A stretch of 64,000 nucleotides of DNA from UBA6176 sp965283655 (GTDB taxonomy: Bacteria; Verrucomicrobiota; Verrucomicrobiia; Limisphaerales; UBA9464): NCBI GenBank assembly GCA_965283655.1, contig CBDIPJ010000005.1:62001-126000 (forward strand), read 5' to 3'. The notes under the pieces were generated by a model. The model was not told the origin of the DNA and did not search any database. It saw only the letters and a list, made by a program, of their open reading frames with translations. This document shows, in pieces, positions 1 to 8,836 of the stretch. The stretch's first letter is position 1. Each line of letters opens with the position of its first letter. Position numbers and translations under genes: made by a program.

Positions 1-47
1 CGGACAAGGCGTCGCACTGAACTTGGTCATCGAGAACGGCAACAGTC

Positions 48-2297
48 ATGGGGGCACTCTTCAGCTTACGGGAATGGGACGGACCGTTGACGGCAGACCT
101 GGCGCGCACGCCGGGTGGGTTCGGGCTCGGTCAGGTACCTGTGAGGTCGCGTCCGGATGCGACCACGACGATCACCTGCGGTTTCTGCGCGACGGGTTGC
201 GGCCTGACGGCGCACCTGCGCGAGGGCGAGGCGGTGAATCTCAGCGCGGACGCGCATTACCCGGTGAATCTGGGAATGGCGTGTCCGAAGGGATGGGAGG
301 CGTTGACTCCGCTGGAATCGCCGGATCGTGGGACGTCGCCGTTGGTGCGGAATCCGACGACGGGGAAGATGGAGGAGGTTTCCTGGGTGCGGGCGGTGCA
401 TGAGTTCACGACGCGGATGAAGGCCGTGCAGGCGAAGCACGGGGCGCATTCGATCGCGTTCCTGAGCACGGGCCAGATCTCTACGGAGGAGATGGCGTTG
501 GTGGGATCGCTCTTCAAGTTCGGCATGGGCGGGCTCCACTGCGATTCGAACACGCGCCAGTGCATGGCCACGGCGCACGTCGCCTACAAGCAGAGCTTCG
601 GATTCGATGCCCCGCCGTACACGTACGCGGATTTCGAGGAATCGGACTGCCTGGTGTTCGTGGGCGCGAATCCGGCGGTGGCCCATCCCATCCTGTGGCA
701 ACGGGTGCTGCGGAACCAACGGAAGCCCGAGATCATCGTGCTGGATCCGCGTCGGACGGAGACGGCGATGGGATCGACGCTGCATGTGGCGTTGGCGCCG
801 AAGTCGGACCTGACGCTGCTGTACGGGTTGGCGGCGGCGGTGATTGCGCGGGGAGCGGTGGACCACGCGTTCGTGGAAGCGCACACGGAGGGGTTCGAGG
901 CGTTCGCGACGTTCGTGGCGGAGTTCACGCCGGAGCGTGCGTGCGAGGCGGCCGGGATTTCGCGGGAGACGTTCGATGGCGTGGTGGAACGGATCTGCAC
1001 GCGCGGGCGGGTGTCCTACTGGTGGACGATGGGGGTGAACCAGGGACACGAATCGACGCGGACGGCGCAGGCGTTGATCAACCTGGCACTGATGACCGGG
1101 CAGATCGGGAAGCCGGGGACGGGTGCGAATTCCATCACGGGCCAGTGCAATGCGATGGGGTCGCGATTGTTCGCGAACGCCACGAGCCTGCTGGGCGGAC
1201 GCGATTTCAAGAATGCGGCCCATCGTGCGGAGGTGGAGGGAATCCTGGGGCTGCCGGCGGGCACGGTGCCCTCGGAGAACTCGTGGGCCTACGACCAGAT
1301 CGTGGACGGGATCGAGTCGGGAGCGATCCGCGGCCTGTGGGTGATTGCGACCAATTCGTCGCATTCGTGGATCCATCAGGGGCGGTTCAACGCGCTTCTG
1401 GAGAAGCTGGATTTCCTGGTGGTGCAGGACCTGTACACGACCACGGAGACGGCCCAACGGGCGCATCTGTACCTTCCGGCAGCAGGTTGGGCGGAGAAGG
1501 AGGGGACGTTCATCAACAGCGAGCGGCGGTTCGGGTTGGTGAAACGGATCCGGCGGGCGCCGGGACTGGCGCTTTCGGATTTCCAGATCTTCCACCTGGT
1601 GGCGGCGGCGTGGGGATGCGCGCACCTGTTCCGCGAGTGGCGGACACCGGAGGCGGCGTTCGAGGTGCTGAAGCGACTGAGTGTCGGGCGGCCGTGCGAC
1701 ATCTCGGGGATCGCCGGTTACCGGTTCCTGGATTCGGCAGGGGGGATGCAATGGCCCTTTTCGGCGGCGCTTCGGGATGAACTGCTGGCCGCCCATGGGG
1801 TTGCGTCCGTGGAGGCACTGGATGGCGCGGTGCTGGCGAAGGTCCGCGAGCGTCGGTTGTTCGCGGATGGACGCTTCCCGACGCCGGATGGGCGGGCTCG
1901 GTTCCTGTTTGATTCGCCGCGGGCGGTGGAGGAACCGACCGATGGGGACTATCCGTTCGTGCTTCTGACGGGACGCGGAACGAGCGCCCAGTGGCATACG
2001 AACACGCGCACGGCGAAGTCCGCGGTGCTGCGGCAGATGTACCCGGCGACGTGTTATGTCGAAGTGAACCCGGCGGATGCCGTGAGGCTTGGGTTGGATG
2101 GGTCCGGGAAGGCGCGGGTGCGGTCGAGGCGCGGCGAGTTGGTGGCGGATGTGTTCATCACGCCCACGGTGCAACCAGGCCAGCTCTTCATCCCGATGCA
2201 TTACGACGCGGTGAACCAGTTGACGCGGTCGAGCTTCGACCCGCATTCGCGGCAACCGAGCTACAAGTTCTGCGCGGTGGCGTTGGAAGGGTGCTGA
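48..2297 (+). CDS. nasA: Assimilatory nitrate reductase, molybdopterin catalytic subunit
   Basis: Reduces nitrate to nitrite in the cytoplasm for nitrogen assimilation, using Mo-bis-MGD and one [4Fe-4S] cluster. Visible: cluster cysteines C44, C47, C51 and C79 (CGFCATGC, then MACPKG), a likely molybdenum-ligand cysteine C172 in NTRQCM, the central molybdopterin domain, and a C-terminal dinucleotide-binding domain with TGRGTSAQWHTNTRT. At 749 residues it fits the single-subunit NarB/NasA class without the extra C-terminal [2Fe-2S] domain of some homologues. The ATG at 48 is the first start after an in-frame stop at 18-20; that stop may end an upstream gene (possibly nitrite reductase, not visible). 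The Shine-Dalgarno is weak. A formate-dehydrogenase relative is the main alternative but the molybdenum-site context resembles nitrate reductases. Confidence 0.9.
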   Translation: MGALFSLREWDGPLTADLARTPGGFGLGQVPVRSRPDATTTITCGFCATGCGLTAHLREGEAVNLSADAHYPVNLGMACPKGWEALTPLESPDRGTSPLVRNPTTGKMEEVSWVRAVHEFTTRMKAVQAKHGAHSIAFLSTGQISTEEMALVGSLFKFGMGGLHCDSNTRQCMATAHVAYKQSFGFDAPPYTYADFEESDCLVFVGANPAVAHPILWQRVLRNQRKPEIIVLDPRRTETAMGSTLHVALAPKSDLTLLYGLAAAVIARGAVDHAFVEAHTEGFEAFATFVAEFTPERACEAAGISRETFDGVVERICTRGRVSYWWTMGVNQGHESTRTAQALINLALMTGQIGKPGTGANSITGQCNAMGSRLFANATSLLGGRDFKNAAHRAEVEGILGLPAGTVPSENSWAYDQIVDGIESGAIRGLWVIATNSSHSWIHQGRFNALLEKLDFLVVQDLYTTTETAQRAHLYLPAAGWAEKEGTFINSERRFGLVKRIRRAPGLALSDFQIFHLVAAAWGCAHLFREWRTPEAAFEVLKRLSVGRPCDISGIAGYRFLDSAGGMQWPFSAALRDELLAAHGVASVEALDGAVLAKVRERRLFADGRFPTPDGRARFLFDSPRAVEEPTDGDYPFVLLTGRGTSAQWHTNTRTAKSAVLRQMYPATCYVEVNPADAVRLGLDGSGKARVRSRRGELVADVFITPTVQPGQLFIPMHYDAVNQLTRSSFDPHSRQPSYKFCAVALEGC

Positions 2298-2301
2298 CAG
2301 G

Positions 2302-2319
2302 GGCGACGTGGACGTCGCC
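2302..2319. repeat. Solo GGCGAC/GTCGCC palindrome
   Basis: A perfect-arm hairpin (GGCGACG, loop TGGA, CGTCGCC) four bases after the nitrate reductase stop, flanked by G and C runs. It is a single copy of the palindrome family found in the array at 8499 and near 22061 and 38383. It may stop or stabilise the upstream transcript, but it has no T tract. Confidence 0.6.
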
Positions 2320-2410
2320 GCCCCGGCCCTGGGATGGGGAGGCCGATAACGCTCTTGGCCGGCGGTGGGGCGTGCCTTAGGGTCCGCGCCTTCCGGAAGG
2401 GTCTTTTTCG

Positions 2411-5229
2411 ATGGATTACAAGAACACACTCAACCTGCCGCGGACGGACTTCCCGATGCAGGCAGGCCTGGTACAGAGCGAGCCGAAGCGGTTGGAGAAG
2501 TGGCGTGCAGCCGGGCTGTACGAGCAGATCCGTGCCGCCCGTGCCGGAGCCCCGCGTTTTGTGCTCCATGACGGTCCGCCGTTCGCCAACGGCGATGTCC
2601 ACGTGGGAACCGCGCTGAACAAGATCCTGAAGGACATCATCGTCAAGTCGCGCACCCTGGGCGGGTTCGACGCGCCGTATGTCCCGGGCTGGGACTGCCA
2701 CGGCCTTCCGATCGAGGCAAAGGTGACCCAGGAATTGCGCACGCAGGGCAAGGGGGATGCCGACGCCGCCACGATCCGCAGCGCGTGTGATGCCTATGCG
2801 CGCCGGTATGTGGACCTGCAGCGCGGGCAGTTCCAGCGGCTGGGGGTGTTGGGGGATTGGTTCAATCCGTACCTGACCCTGGCGCCTTCCTACGAGGCCA
2901 ACGAGGTCCGGTTGTTTGCCGATCTTGTCGAGAAGGGGTTCGTGTACCGCGGCAAGAAGCCCGTCTTCTGGAGCATCCCGTACCGTACCGCGCTGGCGGA
3001 CGCCGAGGTGGAGTATGCCGATCACGTCAGCCAGAGCGTGTACGTGAAGTTCAAGCTCACGGGCGAACCGAACACCTTCGTCCTCATCTGGACGACGACC
3101 CCGTGGACGTTGCCGGCGAACCTCGCCGTGGCCTTCAACGCCGACCTTCAATACGTCTACGTCCACGCCAATGGTGAAACGTACCTGATCGCCAACCTCC
3201 TGGTCGGGACGATCGCGATGAAGTGCGGCTGGGAGAACTACCAGATCATCCGTACGGCGTCGGCCGACGAGTTGGCGTCGCTTTCGTACGATCACCCCTT
3301 CTGTCCGCGCACGGGCCGGCTGCATCCGGCCGGGTTTGTCGAGGCCTCGACCGGTACCGGGTTCGTCCACATCGCCCCGGGTCACGGCATGGAGGATTAC
3401 CAGCTCGGATTGCAGATCGGGTTGCCGATCTACTGCCCGGTGAACGACGAAGGGAAGCTGGCGCCGACGTCCGACCTGCCGCGGGAGCAGCAGTTGCCGG
3501 AGTCGCTCGTCGGGAAGTCGGTGCTGGAGAAGAACAACCGCTCGGACGCGAACGACGCGGTGATCGCGCTGCTGACGGAGTTGAACGCCCTGGCCTTCCG
3601 CGAGGATTACCACCACAGCTACCCGCATTGCTGGCGATCGAAGACGCCGATCATTTTCCGTGCGGTCGACCAGTGGTTCATCCGGATCGATCATGTGGTC
3701 CCGGGGACGACGCAGAGCTTCCGAAAGGCTGCCTTGGAGGCCATCCAGGGGGTGAAGTGGGTGCCCGACTGGGGCATCAACCGGATTCAGGGCGCCGTGA
3801 CCTCGCGTCCCGACTGGTGCATCTCGCGTCAACGGACGTGGGGCGTGCCGATTCCGGCGTTTTACGCAGCGGACGGGGAGCCGATCCTGTCGGCGGACAT
3901 CGTGCGGAAGGCGGCGGACCTGATCGCGGAGCACGGGTCGAACGTGTGGTTCAGCCGGAGCACGGAGGAACTGTGGGCGGCCTGCCGTCCGGCGGGCTGG
4001 ACGGGACCGGAGGCGGTGAGCCGTTCCAGGACACCCTGGACGTGTGGATCGACTCCGGGTCTTCGTCGCGCGCGGTGCTGATGCAGCGGCCGGAGCTGCA
4101 GCATCCGGGGGATGCGTTGGGTTGGCAGGCGGATGTTTACCTGGAGGGTTCGGACCAGCACCGCGGGTGGTTCCAGTCCTCGCTGCTGCTGTCGTTGGCC
4201 GGCAATGGCGCGCCGCCGTACCGGACGGTGCTGACGCATGGGTTCATGGTCGATGAGGACCGGGAGAAGATCTCGAAATCCAAACAGGGTCAGGGGGGCT
4301 ACCAGAAGCCGCAGACGGCGGACCGGTTCGTGCAGGACTACGGCGCGGATGTGATCCGGCTGTGGGTGGCGTCGCAGGATTACCGCAGCGACATCGTGGT
4401 GTCCGAGGAGCGGTTGAAGAAGGTGGGCGAAACGTACCGGTTGATCCGGAACACGCTGCGCTACCAGTTGAGCAACCTCTACGACTTCGATCCCGCGAGG
4501 CATTCCGTGCCGGTGGAGCAGTTGACGTCGCTCGACCGCTGGGCCCTGGGCGAGTTCGCACGGCTGGAGGCGGACGTCGCCGCAGCCTACGAGGCCTACG
4601 AGTTCCATACGGTATACCAGCGGGTCGCGCAGTTCGTCACCGTGGAGCTCAGCTCGGTGTACCACGACATCATCAAGGACCGGATGTACACGGACGCGGC
4701 AGGTTCGCTGCGTCGTCGTTCCACCCAGACGGTGCTCCATCGGATCGTCACCGGACTGTGCCAGATGCTGGCGCCGGTCCTTGCCTTTACGTCCGATGAG
4801 GCGTGGGAATCCATCCCCGGGAAACCCACGGATTCGGTCCACCTTTCAAACTGGTCCCCGACAGGGGATCCCCGAACGGAGGGAGAGAAGGAAGCGTGGC
4901 GGGTGTTGTTCTCGCTGCGGGAGCAGGTCCTGCCGGTGATCGAGAAGGCGCGTCAGGCGAAGACCTTGGGCAAGGCGCTGGAGGCGCGGCTCACCGTGGT
5001 TCTGGAACCGGCGCCGGCGGCCGTGGCGGGTGCGCATGCGTCCGAATTGAAGGAAATCCTCAATGTTTCGCAGCTTGTCGTGGAGTCCGGCGTGGCCTTC
5101 GAGGTGCGCGTGGAACGCGCCCGGGGGGTGAAGTGCGAGCGCTGCTGGCACTGGGAGGAAGACGTTGGACAGTGCGCCGAGCACCCCACGCTGTGCGGTC
5201 GATGCGCTGCGGCGGTGATGGTTTCGTAA
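2411..5229 (+). CDS. ileS: Isoleucyl-tRNA synthetase, interrupted by a one-base frameshift
   Basis: Class I synthetase that charges tRNA-Ile, with a CP1 editing domain. The first frame runs from ATG 2411: HIGH-type motif HVGT near residue 64, editing-domain motifs TTPWTLPAN and GTGFVHIAPGHG. The rest lies in the -1 frame: DTLDVWIDSGSS, KMSKS-type KISKS near residue 620, anticodon-binding helices, and a C-terminal zinc finger with CERC and CGRC. The break is at 4026-4027: adding one C to the CC there gives SRSQDTLDVW and joins the halves into about 940 residues, the normal length. As written, the first frame ends at 4081 after 556 residues. The gene is essential, so a sequencing error is more likely than a real mutation unless a second ileS exists. 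A strong terminator follows at 5440. Confidence 0.93.
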
Positions 5230-5343
5230 GGGGTCGCCTGATCCCGGTAGGGGATGGCGCCTACGAGTTTAGCCAAGGGAAGGGGCAAAAAAAATTGCGG
5301 AAACTGCCGTTTTCGCCGTCAATTCGAGAGTTGGTTCTCACAA

Positions 5344-5383
5344 GGGATCGACACCGCGGTTGCAACGATCGCAGGACGATCCC
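5344..5383 (+). other. Hairpin in the ileS 3' region, possible structured RNA
   Basis: GGGATCG (5344-5350) pairs perfectly with CGATCCC (5377-5383) around a 26-base loop that can itself pair. It lies in a roughly 210-base stretch between the ileS stop and the terminator at 5440. The stretch has no convincing reading frame; a Shine-Dalgarno-like AGGAGG at 5411-5416 leads only into the terminator. It could be a structured 3' UTR or a small RNA. I do not match it to 6S, SRP, RNase P or tmRNA. Confidence 0.3.
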
Positions 5384-5439
5384 CAGCCGGACTCACTTCG
5401 AGGCCGGTAAAGGAGGTTAAGTTTGGTTGTTTGGGTTAG

Positions 5440-5467
5440 GCGGGCACCGCAAGGTGCCCGCTTTTTT
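5440..5467 (+). terminator. Rho-independent terminator after ileS
   Basis: A 9-bp perfect stem GCGGGCACC/GGTGCCCGC with a GCAA tetraloop, followed directly by six T (5462-5467). This is one of the clearest terminators in the window and ends the ileS transcript. Confidence 0.93.
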
Positions 5468-5474
5468 CGTTTAG

Positions 5475-5745
5475 ATCCCAGTCTCCAGTTCCCAGTTTCC
5501 AGATGCGCAGCGTGGGGGCACGCGGCCTTCAGACCTTCACACCAGCCTCCTGACGTCGTCTGCTACTGCCAGAGGGTAGCTGACGAGGTCACGAGGCAGG
5601 GCCAGAGGGAAGAACCCAGTCGCGAGTTCCCATGATGCGCCGCGTGGGGGCACGCGGCCTTCAGACCTTCACCGCAGCCTCCTGACGTCGTCTGCTACGG
5701 TCGGACTGGCCTTGAAACTTGAAACTGAAAACTTGGCACTCCCCT
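5475..5745. repeat. Composite intergenic repeat block
   Basis: Between the ileS terminator and the oxidoreductase lie, in order: degenerate 'CCAGTTCCCAG' words, a CGTG/CACG hairpin near 5510, a full GACGTCGTCTGCTAC palindrome (5545-5597), a GCCGCGTG/CACGCGGC hairpin (5639-5658), a half palindrome (5677-5698) and 'CTTGAAACTTGAAAC' words. No gene is visible. Confidence 0.8.
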
Positions 5746-5849
5746 ACGCACCGCAAATTTGCTCATGAGGGGGGCCGCAAGTCCTCATGGCCAGCGTCCT
5801 GTGTCTGTGGCAGGTTTTGCCCACACTTCCCGGAAGACATTTCTGTGCC

Positions 5850-6974
5850 ATGAGCGAACGCAAATTGAACATCGCCGTTGTCGGCCTCGGCTTCGGCGCC
5901 GAATTCATCCCCATCTGGCAGCGGCACCCGAACACCCGGTGCTACGCCATCTGCCAGCGCAACGAGGACAAGCTGAAGACCATCGGCGACGCCTTCGGCG
6001 TGGATGTCCGGTACACGGACTTCAACGCGCTCCTCAAGGACCCGAACGTCGATGCGGTGCACATCAACTCGCCGATCCCGGATCACGGCTGGATGTCCAT
6101 TGCGGCCTTGAAAGCCGGCAAGCATGTGGCCTGTACGGTGCCCATGGCGACGTCGGTGGAGGACTGCAAGAAGATCGTCGATCTCGTCAAGAAGACGGGC
6201 CTGCGGTACATGATGATGGAGACGGTCGTGTATGCGCGCGAGTTCCTGTACATCAAGGAGCTCTACGAGAAGGGAGCCCTGGGCAAGGTCCAGTTCCTCC
6301 AGGCGTCCCATCAGCAGGACATGGACGGCTGGCCCAATTATTGGCCCGGGCTTCCGCCGATGTGGTACGCGACCCATTGCGTCGGTCCGGTCGCCGGCCT
6401 GCTCAAGCTCACGGCGGAGTACGTCTCCTGCTTCGGTTCCGGAACGATCCGTCCGGAACTGGTCGAGAAGTACAATTCCCCGTTCGCGGTGGAGACCACG
6501 CACATCAAGTTCAAGGATTCGGACCTCAGCGCGCGTATCTACCGGTCGTTGTTCGACACCGCCCGCCAGTACCGCGAGAGCATCGACGTCTACGGCTCGA
6601 AGGCGTCCGTGGAATGGCCGTTGATCGAGCATGAGCCGATGGTCCTGCATCGCGCCAAGCTGCCCGAGCCGAAGATCCCGAAGCTCGTGAAGGCCCCGGA
6701 CTACGCGAAGCTGCTGCCCCGTTCGATCCGTCCGTTCACGACCAAGGGCGTGTACGACATCGGCAAGAAGACCCATCTCAGCTTCACCCAGGGCGCCGGG
6801 CACGGTGGATCCCACCCGCACCTGGCGCATGAGTTCGCCACGGCGTTGGCCACCAATCGCGAACCGTTCCCCAACGCCCGCGAGTCCGCCAACTGGACCT
6901 GCGTCGGCCTCTGCTCGCATGAGTCCGCGCTCCAGGGCGGCAAGATCGTGAAGCTGCCCAGCTTCACGCTCTGA
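5850..6974 (+). CDS. Gfo/Idh/MocA-family oxidoreductase
   Basis: Predicted NAD(P)-dependent sugar or polyol oxidoreductase of 374 residues. The N-terminal Rossmann fold starts immediately (NIAVVGLGFGAEF), which favours ATG 5850 over earlier in-frame starts that only add non-homologous residues. The usual EKP motif, whose lysine takes part in catalysis in many members, reads TVP here (HVACTVPMATS near residue 110), so the reaction may be unusual. A C-terminal alpha/beta substrate domain follows. A XylR-type regulator starts 117 bp downstream on the same strand, suggesting a small sugar-responsive unit. The substrate cannot be told from sequence. Confidence 0.88.
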   Translation: MSERKLNIAVVGLGFGAEFIPIWQRHPNTRCYAICQRNEDKLKTIGDAFGVDVRYTDFNALLKDPNVDAVHINSPIPDHGWMSIAALKAGKHVACTVPMATSVEDCKKIVDLVKKTGLRYMMMETVVYAREFLYIKELYEKGALGKVQFLQASHQQDMDGWPNYWPGLPPMWYATHCVGPVAGLLKLTAEYVSCFGSGTIRPELVEKYNSPFAVETTHIKFKDSDLSARIYRSLFDTARQYRESIDVYGSKASVEWPLIEHEPMVLHRAKLPEPKIPKLVKAPDYAKLLPRSIRPFTTKGVYDIGKKTHLSFTQGAGHGGSHPHLAHEFATALATNREPFPNARESANWTCVGLCSHESALQGGKIVKLPSFTL

Positions 6975-7091
6975 GGTCCGGGCCCGCACGATGGGCCTGC
7001 CGCGCGATCAGGAAATCCCTGGTCGCGCGGTCTCCGGGAGCCGGCGTCCACACATTGCCCAACTGATCTCCAATCCGACGCCCCTCAAGCC

Positions 7092-8231
7092 ATGCGCAAG
7101 GTCGCCCTCCTCATCGAGACCTCGAATGCCTACGCGCGCGGACTGCTGCGGGGGGTGATCGCCTACATCCGCGAGCATCCTACCTGGTCGATCTACCTCG
7201 CCGAGCACGGTCGGGGCGACCGGCCGCCCAGGTGGTTGGCCGAGTGGGAGGGAGACGGAATTCTGGCCCGGGTCGAGAACGCGGCGATGGGGAAGATCCT
7301 GCGGAAGCTCAAGAGCCCGATTGTCGACCTTTCCGCGGCGCGACAACTACCCTCGATTCCCTGGTTCGAGACGGACGATGCGGCGATTGCTCAGTTGGCC
7401 GTCGAACACTTGTTGGAGCGGGGGTTCAAGAAGCTCGCGTACTGCGGGGACCCGCGCTTCAACTGGTCCAAGTGGCGGGGTGAGCACTTCGAGCACGCGG
7501 CGCGTGCTGCGGGCGTGGAATGCTTCCACTACCAGCCGGGCCTCAAGCTGCCGCGCGATCACACGGGGCAGGTGGCTGATCTCCAACGTTGGCTGGGGTT
7601 GCTTCCCCGTCCGGTCGGCATCATGGCCTGCTACGATTTCCGAGGGCAGCAGATCCTCGACGCCTGCCGCATGAGCGGGGTTGCCGTTCCGGACGAAGTG
7701 GCGGTCATCGGCGTCGACAACGACGAACTCCTTTGCGAGCTGTCGCACCCGCCCCTGTCGTCCGTCGTTCCCAACGCCCATCGGACGGGTTACGACGCGG
7801 CGGCCCTGCTGAATGCGATGATGGACGGCCGCAAGGTGGGCGGTGAGACGCACCTGATTCCACCGGTGGGCATCGCCACCCGGCAGAGCACGGACGTGCT
7901 GGCCATCAACGACGCGGTGATCGCCCGAACCGTGCGGTACATCCGGGAACACGCGTGCCGGGGCATCAACGTGCAGGATGTCCTGAAGGCGGTCCCGCAG
8001 TCGCGGCGACGCCTTGAGAACCGCTTTCGCCGATTGCTGGGGCGTACCCCGCACGACGAGATCATCCGGGTGCAGTTGAACCGGGTGAAGATGTTGCTGA
8101 CCGAGACCGACCTTTCCCTGGCGCAGATCGCGGAGAAGGCGGGCTTCGAGCACGTGGAATACCTGAGCGTGGTGTTCAAGAAGGAGATCGGCCTCCCCCC
8201 GAGCCAGTACCGCGCCCAGCATCGGCGCTGA
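7092..8231 (+). CDS. XylR-type regulator (LacI-like sensor plus AraC DNA-binding domain)
   Basis: Residues 1-270 form a periplasmic-binding-protein/LacI-like sensor (starts RKVALLIETSNAYARGLLRG; later ACYDFRGQQILDACR and VAVIGVDNDELLCELSHPPLSSV), and the last 100 residues carry two AraC-type helix-turn-helix motifs (SLAQIAEKAGFEHVEYLSVV and FKKEIGLPPSQYR). This architecture matches E. coli XylR. It should bind a sugar and activate a catabolic promoter, probably that of the oxidoreductase just upstream. The start at ATG 7092 gives the expected length of 379 residues. The ligand is not known. Confidence 0.9.
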   Translation: MRKVALLIETSNAYARGLLRGVIAYIREHPTWSIYLAEHGRGDRPPRWLAEWEGDGILARVENAAMGKILRKLKSPIVDLSAARQLPSIPWFETDDAAIAQLAVEHLLERGFKKLAYCGDPRFNWSKWRGEHFEHAARAAGVECFHYQPGLKLPRDHTGQVADLQRWLGLLPRPVGIMACYDFRGQQILDACRMSGVAVPDEVAVIGVDNDELLCELSHPPLSSVVPNAHRTGYDAAALLNAMMDGRKVGGETHLIPPVGIATRQSTDVLAINDAVIARTVRYIREHACRGINVQDVLKAVPQSRRRLENRFRRLLGRTPHDEIIRVQLNRVKMLLTETDLSLAQIAEKAGFEHVEYLSVVFKKEIGLPPSQYRAQHRR

Positions 8232-8315
8232 GCCGTCTCCATGCTGTCGAGATCTCGCGCGGAGGGGCAGGGACGCTGGGAAAGACCACGGCCCCTGTTG
8301 GAATGATCCCACAAT

Positions 8316-8481
8316 CGGCAGTTCATTTGTCCGCAGATGGCGCCGATTGCGCAGATAGAGAGGCAGAAAGGCGAGCATCCGACGCTGGTGGAACCCTCAC
8401 CTTGCAGGTGCATGGCACGCATGATCCAAGCTTCTGATTATCTGCGTTATCTGCGCCATCTGCGGATCCAACCGCCGTTTT
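8316..8481. repeat. 165-bp element with inverted ends (copy 1)
   Basis: The left end CGGCAGTT...CCGCAGATGGCGC and right end GCGCCATCTGCGG...AACCGCCG are inverted copies, with extra internal copies of ATCTGCG. The middle includes CCTCACCTTGCAGGTG. The same element recurs at 17284-17448 (opposite orientation) and 61041-61206. It has no open frame and looks like a non-autonomous, MITE-like repeat. Confidence 0.75.
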
Positions 8482-8498
8482 CAGGATGATTTCGGGGC

Positions 8499-8815
8499 GG
8501 CGATGTCCTCATCGCCCCGGGGAGGCGCTCTGGGAGAGGGCGACGAGGACGTCGCCACCCCGGCTTGGGAACTGGAACGGGGAGGCGATGTCCTCATCGC
8601 CATGGGGAGGCGCTCTGGGAGAGGGCGACGAGGACGTCGCCACCCCGGCTTGGGAGCTGGAACGGGGAGGCGATGTCCTCATCGCCGTTGGGAGGGGCTC
8701 TGGGAGAGGGCGACGAGGACGTCGCCACCCCGGCTTGGGAACTGGAACGGGGAGGCGATGTCTTCATCGCCGTTGGGAGGGGCTTGGGGAGAGGGCGACG
8801 AGGACGTCGCCACCC
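8499..8815. repeat. 85-bp tandem array, four units
   Basis: GGCGATGTCCTCATCGCC (or a one-base variant) starts at 8499, 8584, 8669 and 8754, an exact 85-bp period. Each unit also carries the related palindrome GGCGACGAGGACGTCGCC and a 'CTTGGGAACTGGAACGGGGA' spacer. The array ends just beyond the ygfZ stop. Frames across it stay open only because the unit lacks stop codons. Confidence 0.92.
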
Positions 8816-8836
8816 CCGTTCCGAACCGGCGTCGGG

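Noticed and set aside
66..2429. 787-residue minus-strand frame opposite the nitrate reductase
   Set aside because: Arg/Pro/His-rich mirror of a clearly coding plus-strand gene with all cofactor motifs; typical of high-GC DNA.
5423..5635. Frame starting at TTG after an AGGAGG
   Set aside because: Its first codons are the ileS terminator hairpin and the rest is intergenic repeats.
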